The notes under the pieces: generated by a model | Told to the model about the DNA's origin: nothing | Databases searched by the model: none | The model's input: only the letters and a program-made list of their open reading frames with translations | Translations under genes and position numbers: made by a program | Shown here: piece by piece, positions 50,514 to 58,617 of the stretch | Numbering within the stretch: position 1 is the first letter of the stretch | How the letters are laid out: each line of letters begins with the position of its first letter | DNA from: CAWKOH01 sp963851245 | GTDB lineage: Bacteria; Actinomycetota; Acidimicrobiia; Acidimicrobiales; Palsa-688 | Direction: 5' to 3' | DNA length: 64,000 nt | NCBI GenBank assembly: GCA_963851245.1 | Contig: CAWKOH010000012.1 | Span: 310,001-374,000, forward strand

Positions 50514-51805
50514 GACCGGGTTATCGCGGCCAGCCGGTCAGCGAACTTGGCCTCCGCGGCGGCCCGCAGGCGGAGCAGATGCTCGGACGGGAACAGATCG
50601 GGAGCTTGCTTGTACTCCCTGAGAAGGCTGCGGGCCAGGGCCACCTTGTGAACCTCGGTCGGGCCGTCGGCCAAGCCCAGCACGAACGACTCTACGAGGT
50701 ACTGAACAAACGGCATCTCATGGGTCGTCCCCAGTGAGCCGTGGAGCTGCAGGGCGCGAGCCGAAACATCGTGGAGGACCTTCTGCATCATGGCCTTGAC
50801 GGCGGAGATGTCGGCGCGGACCGCCTTGTAGTCGTTGTGCTGGTCGATCTTCCAGGCTGTCTGCAGAGTCAGGAGACGAAAGGCCTCGATCTCCATCCAC
50901 GAGTCGGCGACCATCTCCTGGACGAGCTGCTTGTTGGCGAGCACCTCCCCCTGTGTGAATCGCGATACGGCCCGCTCGCACAGCATGTCGAAGATCCGCC
51001 GTACCAGGCCGACGGTGCGCATGGCGTGGTGTATGCGGCCTCCGCCCAGACGGGTCTGGGCCACGACGAAGGCGCCGCCACGCGGACCGAGCATGTGATC
51101 GGCGGGGACGCGCACGTTCTCATAGCGGACGTACCCCTCCCGGCCACCACCGAGTGGCTGGTAGCCAAGACCGACATCGCGCATGACGTTGATCCCGGCC
51201 GTCTCACCCGGGACTACGAACATCGAGTGCCGCTCGTAGGGGGGCGCATCCGGGTCCGTCACCGCCATGACGATCAAGAACGACGCCATTGAGGCGAAGG
51301 ACGAGAACCACTTCTCGCCGTTTATCACCCACTCGTCACCGTCCCGGACTGCCGTGGTGGTGAACACCTTCGGGTCGGCCCCGCCCTGGGGCTCGGTCAT
51401 GGAGAAGCAAGACACGATCCTGTTGTCCAGCAGCGGCTCGAGATAGCGCTCCTTCATCTCGGGCGTGCCGTAATGGGCCAGAATCTCGCTGTTACCTGAG
51501 TCGGGCGCCTGGGATCCGAACACGATCGGAGCGCACTCGGACCGGCCAAGGATCTCGTTGAGAAGGGCCAGCTTCACCTGCCCGTAGCCGGGCCCGCCCA
51601 GGTGGGGACCGAGATGGGTGGCCCAGAGGCCCCGTTCCTTGACGACCTTCTGGAGCGGCGGAATGAGAGCCTGGCGGACAGGGTCGTTGAGGTCGTGCGA
51701 CTCCTTGATTATGAGGTCGATCGGTTCGCACTCTTCCCGCACGAGTTGCTCCACCCAGACCAGCTGGGCGGCCCACTCGGGGTCGGTGGAGAAATCCCAG
51801 GCCAC
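50510..51805 (-). CDS. Acyl-CoA dehydrogenase (ACAD11-like)
   Basis: The 431-residue flavoprotein has SCFSMTEPQGGADPKV (FAD loop), WVINGEKWFSSFAS, GGGRIHHAMRTVGLVRRIFD and FVLGLADGPTEVHKVALAR. The GRIHHxMR and ADGPxEVH signatures and APDSGNSEILAHYG are typical of the ACAD10/11 dehydrogenase domain. It is encoded directly after a thiolase on the minus strand (stop and start adjoin at 51805/51806), forming a beta-oxidation pair. Its TAA overlaps the convergent kinase gene's TAG. It uses FAD and would feed electrons to ETF; no ETF gene is in the window. Confidence 0.92.
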   Translation of the reverse strand: MAWDFSTDPEWAAQLVWVEQLVREECEPIDLIIKESHDLNDPVRQALIPPLQKVVKERGLWATHLGPHLGGPGYGQVKLALLNEILGRSECAPIVFGSQAPDSGNSEILAHYGTPEMKERYLEPLLDNRIVSCFSMTEPQGGADPKVFTTTAVRDGDEWVINGEKWFSSFASMASFLIVMAVTDPDAPPYERHSMFVVPGETAGINVMRDVGLGYQPLGGGREGYVRYENVRVPADHMLGPRGGAFVVAQTRLGGGRIHHAMRTVGLVRRIFDMLCERAVSRFTQGEVLANKQLVQEMVADSWMEIEAFRLLTLQTAWKIDQHNDYKAVRADISAVKAMMQKVLHDVSARALQLHGSLGTTHEMPFVQYLVESFVLGLADGPTEVHKVALARSLLREYKQAPDLFPSEHLLRLRAAAEAKFADRLAAITRS

Positions 51806-53035
51806 TCAGATGCGCTCCACGATGGTGGCCGTGCCCATGCCTCCGCCGGTGCACATGGCCACCAGGCCGGTCGTGAGATCCCGCCGTTCCAGCTCGTCCA
51901 GCAGCGTCCCTACCAGCATGGCGCCGGTCGCCCCTATGGGATGGCCCAGCACGATCGCGCCTCCGTTCACATTCACGCGGTCGGGATCGAGCTTGAGATC
52001 GCGCATCATCTTCAGCGGTACGGACGCGAAGGCTTCGTTGATCTCCCACAGGTCGATATCGGCCACGTCCATGCCGGCCCTGGCCAGGCAGCGCTCGGCG
52101 GCCGGGCCCGGCGCGGTGAGCATGATCACCGGCTCGGCGCCGATGGCGGCCGTGGCGCGGACGCGCCCCCGAGGCGCGATCCCGTGCGCCCTGGCCCACT
52201 CGTCAGATGCCACCATGGCGGCCGCGGCCCCGTCCACGACCCCGGAGGAGTTGCCGGCGTGGTGCACATGGTCGATGCTCTCCACGGAGGGGTAGCGCTC
52301 AGTGCACATCTCGTCGAACGAGCGAGTGTCCCCATCCGGTCTGGAAGCACCGATCTCGGCGAACGCCGGCCGGAGGTTCGCCAACCGTTCCGGGGTCGTG
52401 CCGGGACGCGGATGCTCGTCGTGATCTAGCAGCACCTGCCCGTCCGGATCGGTCACTGCGATGATCCCTTTCTCGAAGCGGCCCTTGGAGATGGCGGTCG
52501 CGGCCCGGCGCTGGCTCTCGACGGCGAAGGCGTCCACGTCGGAGCGCGTGAAGCCCTCGATAGTGGCGATCAGGTCGGCCGACACGCCCTGGGGGACGGT
52601 TGGGAAAAGAGACCGGAAAGCCGGGTTCGAACCGTCGATCGTGTCGTGTCCGGCCAAAAGGCCCCAGCGCGACATCGACTCGACGCCGCCCGCCGCCACC
52701 AGGTCCTGCTCGCCGCTGCGGATACCCATGGCGGCGACCGTGATGGCCTGCTGGGCCGAGCCGCAGAACCGGTTGAGCGTCATGCCGGGGACCGATTGCG
52801 GCCAGCCGGCCAGCAGCGGGGCCAGGCGGCCGATGCAGTCGCCGTGGTCGCCACTGAATATCCCGTTGCCGGCGACGACGTCGTCCACGTCTGCAGGGTC
52901 GAATCCGATCCTGCCGGTCAGGGCCCGCAGGCATTGCGCCAGCAGCTCCTGGGGATGCACGTCGTGCAGGGCCCCGTCGGGGCGCCCCTTGCCTCTCGGC
53001 GTGCGGACCACGTCCAGGATCCATGCTTCGTTCAT
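51806..53035 (-). CDS. Acetyl-CoA C-acyltransferase (thiolase)
   Basis: The 409-residue type II thiolase is complete: nucleophilic Cys in TLNRFCGSAQQAI, His in INEAFASVPLK and VLGHPIGATGA, and the second Cys in AMCTGGGMGTA. Unlike the lipid-transfer proteins at the window start, all catalytic residues are intact, so it should cleave 3-oxoacyl-CoA to acetyl- or propionyl-CoA. It is first in a minus-strand operon with the acyl-CoA dehydrogenase and divergent from the SDR at 53184, with a family-B element between them. Confidence 0.93.
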   Translation of the reverse strand: MNEAWILDVVRTPRGKGRPDGALHDVHPQELLAQCLRALTGRIGFDPADVDDVVAGNGIFSGDHGDCIGRLAPLLAGWPQSVPGMTLNRFCGSAQQAITVAAMGIRSGEQDLVAAGGVESMSRWGLLAGHDTIDGSNPAFRSLFPTVPQGVSADLIATIEGFTRSDVDAFAVESQRRAATAISKGRFEKGIIAVTDPDGQVLLDHDEHPRPGTTPERLANLRPAFAEIGASRPDGDTRSFDEMCTERYPSVESIDHVHHAGNSSGVVDGAAAAMVASDEWARAHGIAPRGRVRATAAIGAEPVIMLTAPGPAAERCLARAGMDVADIDLWEINEAFASVPLKMMRDLKLDPDRVNVNGGAIVLGHPIGATGAMLVGTLLDELERRDLTTGLVAMCTGGGMGTATIVERI

Positions 53036-53080
53036 GCTGACCTCCGGGCGGTGCGCCTCATTAGCCCTGTCTGGAAGGCG

Positions 53081-53096
53081 ATATCGACGTCATCAT
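53081..53096. promoter_or_regulatory. Family-B operator ATATCGACGTCATCAT in divergent promoter
   Basis: The core TCGACGTCAT (53084-53093) is the reverse complement of ATGACGTCGA and resembles TTGACGTCGATG at 55309. It lies between the thiolase (start 53035, minus) and the SDR (start 53184, plus). Confidence 0.45.
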
Positions 53097-53183
53097 AAGG
53101 CGTCGCGACCGCAGCCTCCCGGGGAGAGACATGGAGGCGCCCGCTAGCCTTGGCGTTCAGTGCTCCGAACAGGAGGAGGGACA

Positions 53184-53975
53184 GTGGCAGGCCAGTGTGA
53201 GGGAAAGGTGGCGCTGGTGACCGGCGCCAGCCGCGGGTTGGGGAAGGCCATCGCGTTGCGGTTCGCGGCCGAGGGAGCCCGGCTGGCCGTCGCGGCGCGG
53301 ACCATGGAGCCCGATCCGAAGTACATCGGATCCTTGCGCGAGACCTCCGAGCTGATCAGCGGGGCCGGCGGCGAGGTGGTAGCGGTTCAGGCCGATATAT
53401 CCAAGGTCGAGGACCGCGAGCGGTTGATGGCGGAAGTCGTGGACCGGCTGGGGCCGCCCGACATCTTGGTGAACAACGCCGCGGTCACCTTTCTGCGCCC
53501 GCTCGACGAGTTCCCGGACCGGCGGGCCCGGCTCATGATCGAGATGCATGTGCTGGCGCCCCTGCACCTCACTCAGCTGGCCCTGCCCTACATGCGTGCG
53601 CAGAAGCGGGGCTGGATAGTGAACCTGACTTCGGTGGGCGGGGACCGGATTCCGGGGCCGCCCTTTACCGATTTCGACGTCTCGGCCGGGTTCGGCATGT
53701 ACGGAACGGTTAAGGCCGCCCTGGATCGCCTGACCCAGAGTCTGGCCGCCGAGCTTTACGCCAGCGGCATCGCCGTCAATGCCGCCGCCCCCTTCAAGCC
53801 GGTTCCGACAGAGGGCGCCGGTGCCCTGGATCTGGCCAAGGAGGACACCGAGGACATCAGCCTGATTACCGAGACGGTCTTCATACTCTGTACGGGAGAC
53901 CCCTCGAAGCTGACCGGTCAGATCGCCTACACCCAGCCTTTCCTCCGGGAGCTAGGCCGTCTCGGTCAGGGATAG
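53184..53975 (+). CDS. SDR-family oxidoreductase
   Basis: The 263-residue SDR has ALVTGASRGLGKAIALRF, NNAAVTFLRPL, catalytic Ser in NLTSVGGDR, and Tyr/Lys in FGMYGTVKAAL. A long loop with EPDPKYIGSLRETSE after the second strand resembles citronellol/citronellal-type SDRs. GTG 53184 has GAGGAGGGA upstream; the frame is open 24 bp further. It lies 41 bp before the amidohydrolase-2 gene at 54017 and is probably in one operon with it and the following P450. It likely oxidises the alcohol that the P450 forms. Confidence 0.9.
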   Translation: MAGQCEGKVALVTGASRGLGKAIALRFAAEGARLAVAARTMEPDPKYIGSLRETSELISGAGGEVVAVQADISKVEDRERLMAEVVDRLGPPDILVNNAAVTFLRPLDEFPDRRARLMIEMHVLAPLHLTQLALPYMRAQKRGWIVNLTSVGGDRIPGPPFTDFDVSAGFGMYGTVKAALDRLTQSLAAELYASGIAVNAAAPFKPVPTEGAGALDLAKEDTEDISLITETVFILCTGDPSKLTGQIAYTQPFLRELGRLGQG

Positions 53976-54016
53976 CAGCAGGGAGCAACAGTGACGCCCG
54001 AGGAAGGAGCATCATC

Positions 54017-55288
54017 GTGAGCGTGCAGCTGACCCCGGAGTTCTTGCAGGACCCGGAGCCTCGTGCCCGGTACTACACCGTCATCTCGGTCGACGATCAC
54101 CTGGTCGAACCGCCCGGCCTGTTCGAGAAGCGGGAGCCTTCCCCGTTCAGAGGCCGGTTCCCCCGGGTGGTGCAGCTGGAGAAGGGTCGCACCTATAGCC
54201 GGGAGCACAGCGACCTTCCTCCCCTGACCATCCAGGAGGACGGCCGCCAAGCCTGGTTGTACGAGGACCGCGTCTATCTCCAGGTGGGGTTGAACGCGGT
54301 CGTCGGGTACCAGGACCATTCGCGGCTGCGTCACGAGCCCGCCGCGTTCAGCGAGATGCGGCCGGGTTGCTTCGATATCCATGCCCGGGTTCGTGACATG
54401 GACATCGCCGGAATCTGGGCTTCGGTCAACTTCCCCTCGCAGATCACCGGCTTTGCCGGCACCGTGTTCTCGAACTCGACCGATCCCGAGCTGGGCCAAG
54501 CAGTGACTCGAGCCTGGAACGACTGGATGTTCGAGGAATGGTACGGGGCGTACCCCGACCGCATCGTTCCGCTCGGTATCACCTGGCTGGCCGACCCGGT
54601 GGTCGGAGCCCGGGAGATCCGGAGGAACGCCGCCCGGGGGTTCACGTCCTTGTCGTTCCCTGAGACGCCGCACCGGTTGGGTTACCCCCCGATACACGAC
54701 CCGTACTGGGATCCGATCATCCGCGCCTGCGTGGACACCGGCACCGTCGTCTGCCTTCACGTTGGATCCTCCGGCATGATCCCGCTTCCTCCCGACGGTC
54801 CCCGCTTCGAGAAGAACGTCACCCTCTTCCCGGCCCTGTCACTGCTGGCCTGCGTGGAGTGGCTGTGGTCCGGGGTTCCCGGTCGCTATCCCGAACTCAA
54901 GATCGCCCTGTCGGAAGGGGGCATCGGCTGGGTGCCGATGCTCAAGGACCGCCTCGACTTCATGGCCGGCCACGCCGGCAAGACCGCCGACTACGAGAGG
55001 TGGGTGGGCGCCCGGACGCCGAGCGAGGTCCTGGCCGACAACTTCTACTTCTGCTCGATAGACGATCCGTCCGGGCTCGCCCTCCTGGACAGGATCGGAG
55101 AGGACCATGTGATGCTGGAGGTGGACTACCCGCACTCGGACACCACGTGGCCCGACACCCAGGAGCTTCTACGTTCGGGCTTCAGCGCCGTCCCATCCCT
55201 CACCGAGGAGACCGTCAGGAAGATGACCTGCGCAAACGCCGCCCGATTGTTCCGGCACCCCCTGCCGCACGCCCCTGAGTGGCCTTGA
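54017..55288 (+). CDS. Amidohydrolase-2 family metal-dependent hydrolase/decarboxylase (copy 4)
   Basis: The 423-residue PF04909 protein has the metal motif ISVDDHLVEPPGLFE, barrel His in VVCLHVGSSGM, and LEVDYPHSDTTWPDT. It is closest to copy 1 at 14870. It starts at GTG with GGAAGGAG upstream, and its stop lies within a terminator-like hairpin (55272-55297). A P450 gene follows with its own family-B promoter, making this the third amidohydrolase-2/P450 neighbour pair in the window. The reaction is not determined. Confidence 0.87.
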   Translation: MSVQLTPEFLQDPEPRARYYTVISVDDHLVEPPGLFEKREPSPFRGRFPRVVQLEKGRTYSREHSDLPPLTIQEDGRQAWLYEDRVYLQVGLNAVVGYQDHSRLRHEPAAFSEMRPGCFDIHARVRDMDIAGIWASVNFPSQITGFAGTVFSNSTDPELGQAVTRAWNDWMFEEWYGAYPDRIVPLGITWLADPVVGAREIRRNAARGFTSLSFPETPHRLGYPPIHDPYWDPIIRACVDTGTVVCLHVGSSGMIPLPPDGPRFEKNVTLFPALSLLACVEWLWSGVPGRYPELKIALSEGGIGWVPMLKDRLDFMAGHAGKTADYERWVGARTPSEVLADNFYFCSIDDPSGLALLDRIGEDHVMLEVDYPHSDTTWPDTQELLRSGFSAVPSLTEETVRKMTCANAARLFRHPLPHAPEWP

Positions 55289-55297
55289 CCTCAGGGG
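55272..55297 (+). terminator. Terminator-like hairpin at amidohydrolase end
   Basis: CCCCTGAG (55272-55279) pairs perfectly with CTCAGGGG (55290-55297) over a 10-base loop and is followed by TGTTGTTGTAGTT. The amidohydrolase stop codon lies in the loop. It likely ends the upstream transcript before the P450 promoter. Confidence 0.6.
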
Positions 55298-55308
55298 TGT
55301 TGTTGTAG

Positions 55309-55331
55309 TTGACGTCGATGTTAAATACAGT
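55309..55331 (+). promoter_or_regulatory. Family-B operator TTGACGTCGATG with -10 TACAGT
   Basis: TTGACGTCGATG (55309-55320) is followed by TACAGT (55326-55331). The same order appears at 47282-47305. It lies about 100 bp before the P450 start at 55430. Confidence 0.5.
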
Positions 55332-55429
55332 GGACTGGTCTGACCGCGGGCGGCATTTCGTCGCCGAGCGCGGTGCCGGCGGCCGGGTGGCTCACTGGTT
55401 GCCGTACTCAAGCTGATAGGAGGACCGGG

Positions 55430-56629
55430 GTGAGCGACACCGCTACCGACGTCTACTACGACCCCTACGACCACAGCATCGACAACGATCCGTATCCCAC
55501 CTGGAAACGGATGCGGGACGAGGCCCCGATCTATTACAACGATCGCTACGACTTCTTCGCCCTGACGCGTTTCGACGACGTAGAGAAGGGTCTGGTCGAC
55601 TGGAAGACCTTCATTTCGGGGAAGGGTTCGGTCCTCGAGATGATCAAGGCCAACATGACGGTCCCTCCCGGGAGCATCCTCTTCGAGGATCCACCGGCCC
55701 ACGACCACCATCGGGGTTTGCTGTCCCGGGTCTTCACGCCCAAGCGCATGCTCGAAATCGAGCCGAAGGTCCGCGCCTTCTGCGCCCGCTCTTTGGATCC
55801 CCTGGAGGGAAGCGGGGGCTTCGACTTCATCCGGGATCTGGGGGCCCAGATGCCCATGCGGACTATCGGGATGCTCCTCGGCATACCCGAGCAAGACCAG
55901 GAACGGATCCGGGACCGGATCGACGAAGGGCTCCGCCTCGCCGAGGGAGTCATGCCCGACGTGAATCCCGAGTACGGGGCCCTCGGTGTCAGCGAGTTCG
56001 AGGAGTACATCGACTGGCGGGCTGATCACCCTTCCGACGACCTCATGACCGACCTGCTGAACGCCGAGTTGGAGGACGTCAATGGGGTGGTGCGCAAGTT
56101 GTCCCGGCAGGAGGTGCTCAACTACGTCGGCCTGTTGGCCGGCGCCGGCAACGAGACCACGACCCGCCTGATCGGGTGGACCGGCAAGGTGCTGGCCGAG
56201 AACCCCGATCAGCGCCGCCTTCTCGTCGAGGATCCAGCGCTGGTTCCCAACGCCATCGAAGAGCTGCTCCGTTACGAGGCTCCATCGCCGGTCCAGTCCC
56301 GATACGTCACGCGTGACGTGGAGTACTACGGGCGGCCCGTCCCGGAGGGCAGCATCATGGTGTTGATCAACGGCTCCGGCAACCGTGACGAGCGGGCCTT
56401 TCCCGACCCGGACCGCTTCGATATCCGCCGAAAGATAAACCACCACCTCACGTTCGGTTACGGGATCCATTTCTGCCTGGGCAGTCACCTGGCCCGCCTC
56501 GAGGGCCGGGTAGCCCTCGAGGAGGTCCTGAGGCGATTCCCCGAATGGGAGGTCGATTGGGACAACGCTGAGCAGGCTCATACCTCGACCGTCCGCGGGT
56601 GGGAGCGCCTACCTGTCTTCACCAACTAG
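55430..56629 (+). CDS. Cytochrome P450 (third, distinct family)
   Basis: The 399-residue P450 has the canonical I-helix LLAGAGNETTTRLI, ExxR in EELLRYEAP, and the haem loop FGYGIHFCLGSHLAR. It is not close to the P450 pair at 18740 and 35980; motifs such as GKGSVLEMIKAN and FEDPPAHDHHRGLLSRVFTP place it among CYP families common in steroid- and terpenoid-degrading actinobacteria. GTG 55430 has AGGAGG upstream; the frame is open back to 55373. It is preceded by an amidohydrolase-2 gene and a hairpin, and followed by a bidirectional terminator region. Confidence 0.93.
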   Translation: MSDTATDVYYDPYDHSIDNDPYPTWKRMRDEAPIYYNDRYDFFALTRFDDVEKGLVDWKTFISGKGSVLEMIKANMTVPPGSILFEDPPAHDHHRGLLSRVFTPKRMLEIEPKVRAFCARSLDPLEGSGGFDFIRDLGAQMPMRTIGMLLGIPEQDQERIRDRIDEGLRLAEGVMPDVNPEYGALGVSEFEEYIDWRADHPSDDLMTDLLNAELEDVNGVVRKLSRQEVLNYVGLLAGAGNETTTRLIGWTGKVLAENPDQRRLLVEDPALVPNAIEELLRYEAPSPVQSRYVTRDVEYYGRPVPEGSIMVLINGSGNRDERAFPDPDRFDIRRKINHHLTFGYGIHFCLGSHLARLEGRVALEEVLRRFPEWEVDWDNAEQAHTSTVRGWERLPVFTN

Positions 56630-56693
56630 CGCCCCCCGTGAGGAGGGGCGCCGGCCGCGCTAGCCGGGTTGACCCGCCGGCCCGCCAGGCAGG

Positions 56694-56732
56694 GCGGTGG
56701 CGGGGCGGCGAACGCCGGCATCCCGCCACCGC
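56694..56732. terminator. Strong bidirectional hairpin between convergent genes
   Basis: GCGGTGGCGGG (56694-56704) pairs with CCCGCCACCGC (56722-56732), and GGCG-aa-CGCC pairs inside. It lies in the 254-bp gap between the P450 stop (56629) and the TetR stop (56884, minus strand). There is no T run. Confidence 0.5.
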
Positions 56733-56805
56733 GTCTGGCTCATGGGGGAGTGAGCCAGAGGAACGGCAGTCACCGGACGCGACTCGACGGTTCGGACCCC
56801 CCTGA

Positions 56806-56819
56806 CATTGACGTCAATG
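56806..56819. promoter_or_regulatory. Family-B operator, perfect palindrome CATTGACGTCAATG, orphan position
   Basis: This is the best family-B site: 14 bp, perfectly symmetric. It sits between the 3' ends of two convergent genes, so no annotated gene starts beside it. The remainder of the gap (56820-56883) holds no gene I can support. Confidence 0.55.
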
Positions 56820-56883
56820 ATAGACCCCTCCCGCGCCTAACCGAAAAAGTATGCGGCCGGGCCCGTCCCCGCCTCCCCGACAG

Positions 56884-57591
56884 CTAGGCGGGTCGGCGGC
56901 TCCGGGTGGCCAGTCTCGCGGGTGGCTCTTTTAGCCCGAGGGCGTTCACGAACACCCGGGTCAGTTGCTCCACCCCTTCGTCGAAGCTGCAGTCCAGGGC
57001 TCCTTCGACCAGCCACAGCTCCGGAAACCGGGTGGTCATGGACCCCAGTGCCGCCGCGGCAATGACCGGATCGAGCTCGGGGTCGACCAGATCATGGCGC
57101 TGTAGCCGACGAATCGACTCCTCCACCTGCTCGCCGTAGTAACGCTGGCGTTCGAAGCGGGCTGCCCGCACCTGCGCGTCGTAGCGGGATACCTGTTCGA
57201 TGACACCCATGATCCGGGCTTCCTGCCGGTAGCTCTCCATGTGGAGCCGGATGGCCTGTCGGATGCGTTCCGCCGGGGTGGCCTCCGAGGCCGGGTCGAG
57301 GACCACGCTTCCCAGAGGGGCGCTCAGTTGGTCCACGATCGTCTCGGCGACCTCTCGGAAGACCTCCTCCTTCGACTCGAAGTAGTGATAGAAGGAGCCA
57401 TGAGACAGGCCGGCCCGCTCGGCGATGTCCGATATGCGGGCGTCCAGGAAACCGTTCTCTTCGAAGATCGCCTTGGCTGCGCCCAGCAGGCGAGCCCGGG
57501 TCTCGGCTCCCTTCGGAGAGCGCGGGCCGTTGGGCTTCTCGCTCCCGGCGGGGGCGTTGGCGGGCCCTTCTCGTCTTGTTGCTTCTACCAA
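56884..57591 (-). CDS. TetR-family transcriptional regulator (paralogue pair, member 2)
   Basis: The 235-residue regulator has TRARLLGAAKAIFEENGFLD and ARISDIAERAGLSHGSFYHY, then FESKEEVFREVA. It is a paralogue of the TetR at 47384 along its length. Its upstream region holds a TTTGACGTCG element (57661-57670). A short Arg-rich C-terminus (RLATRSRRPA) differs from the paralogue. The two regulators bracket the 47-57 kb block and probably recognise the same or overlapping GACGTC palindromes. Confidence 0.9.
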   Translation of the reverse strand: MVEATRREGPANAPAGSEKPNGPRSPKGAETRARLLGAAKAIFEENGFLDARISDIAERAGLSHGSFYHYFESKEEVFREVAETIVDQLSAPLGSVVLDPASEATPAERIRQAIRLHMESYRQEARIMGVIEQVSRYDAQVRAARFERQRYYGEQVEESIRRLQRHDLVDPELDPVIAAAALGSMTTRFPELWLVEGALDCSFDEGVEQLTRVFVNALGLKEPPARLATRSRRPA

Positions 57592-57660
57592 ATGCGGAAC
57601 CTTCCAGCGGACACTCGATCAGGGGAAACGGCGGCGACGGGTCGAGCCGGTCGAATCAAT

Positions 57661-57670
57661 TTTGACGTCG
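57661..57670 (-). promoter_or_regulatory. Family-B half-conserved element upstream of TetR gene
   Basis: TTTGACGTCG, preceded by an AT-rich run (AATCAATT), lies about 70 bp upstream of the minus-strand TetR start. Only one half matches well, but position and core agree with the other family-B sites. Confidence 0.35.
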
Positions 57671-57739
57671 GCGAAGATTCTGGCACGCGGGCTGCCCCCG
57701 TTTCGTGCACCGGGGCCTTCCCAGCCGGCGCGGGTCGCT

Positions 57740-58570
57740 CTACTGCAGGCGGCCGGTAAGGAACCTGGCCGCCAACGCGGCGTTGGGATACGAGTCCGTG
57801 ATCCCGGAGCTGATGTAGCCGACGTCTGAGATCAGAGTCTCGCCGGAGAGCGCCGAGGCGGCATCACTGCACAAGAACACCAGCGGATAGGCCTGCTCGA
57901 GCGGGCTCGCGGCCTCGACACCAACGTCGGCTCGGTAGTCGGCACCGAATCCGAGCCACATTTCCTGGTTGGCCCGGGCCAGCGGCGTGTCAGTGGGGCC
58001 CGGGCAGATGGCGTTGATGCGGATTCCCTGCTTGAGCAGCGGGTAGGCCTGAGTGGCGACGTAGGCGCATATCGCCTGCTTGCTCCACATGTAATCGGCC
58101 TTGCCGTGCTCCTCGATCCAGCGGGCGGCGGAATCGAAGTCGGGGGTGGCGAGGTACTCCTTCAAGAGGTCGAGGTTGGACTCCCACCCCAGCCCGGCTG
58201 CGGAGGATATGAACCCGATCGCCGAACCGCGGGGGATGGCGCCCGCATCGAGCAGGCGATTGGCCAGGTGCCGGTGCCCGATGAAGTTGATCTTCTCGAT
58301 TCCGGGAGTTCCGTCCGCCACGCCGGCGCAGAGGAAGAGGGCGTGCACCGGTCCGCCGCATGCATCGACGGCGGCGTCGATCGAGGCCTTGTCGGCGAGG
58401 TTGACGCGGATGTCCTTGGCCCCGGCCAGCGAGCACTCGGCGATGTCCATGGCGACAACCTCGGCGCCGGCGTCGAGAGCGAGCTGGGCTACGGCTGCCC
58501 CCATACCGGTGGCGGCTCCGACTACGAGGGCTCGTTTGCCGTCATAACGGAATGCATCGAAAAGTGTCAT
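57740..58570 (-). CDS. SDR-family oxidoreductase (3alpha-hydroxysteroid-dehydrogenase-like)
   Basis: The 276-residue SDR has ALVVGAATGMGAAVAQLA, a short acidic second strand (VVAMDIAECS), LFLCAGVADGTPG in place of NNAG, ISSAAGLGWE for the Ser, and ADYMWSKQAI for Tyr/Lys. The NNAG replacement and the length match 3alpha-hydroxysteroid and coniferyl-alcohol-type dehydrogenases. It lies 47 bp downstream of the CoA-transferase at 58618 on the same strand. An alicyclic or steroid-like alcohol is the likely substrate. Confidence 0.9.
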   Translation of the reverse strand: MTLFDAFRYDGKRALVVGAATGMGAAVAQLALDAGAEVVAMDIAECSLAGAKDIRVNLADKASIDAAVDACGGPVHALFLCAGVADGTPGIEKINFIGHRHLANRLLDAGAIPRGSAIGFISSAAGLGWESNLDLLKEYLATPDFDSAARWIEEHGKADYMWSKQAICAYVATQAYPLLKQGIRINAICPGPTDTPLARANQEMWLGFGADYRADVGVEAASPLEQAYPLVFLCSDAASALSGETLISDVGYISSGITDSYPNAALAARFLTGRLQ

Positions 58571-58617
58571 CGCGTCTCCCTTCCGGAGTCAGATTTGCAC
58601 ACCTCACATGTGGATTG

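Noticed and set aside
56599..56887. Small open frames in the gap after the third P450
   Set aside because: They read through the hairpin and operator, are Arg/Gly/Pro-rich and lack ribosome-binding sites.
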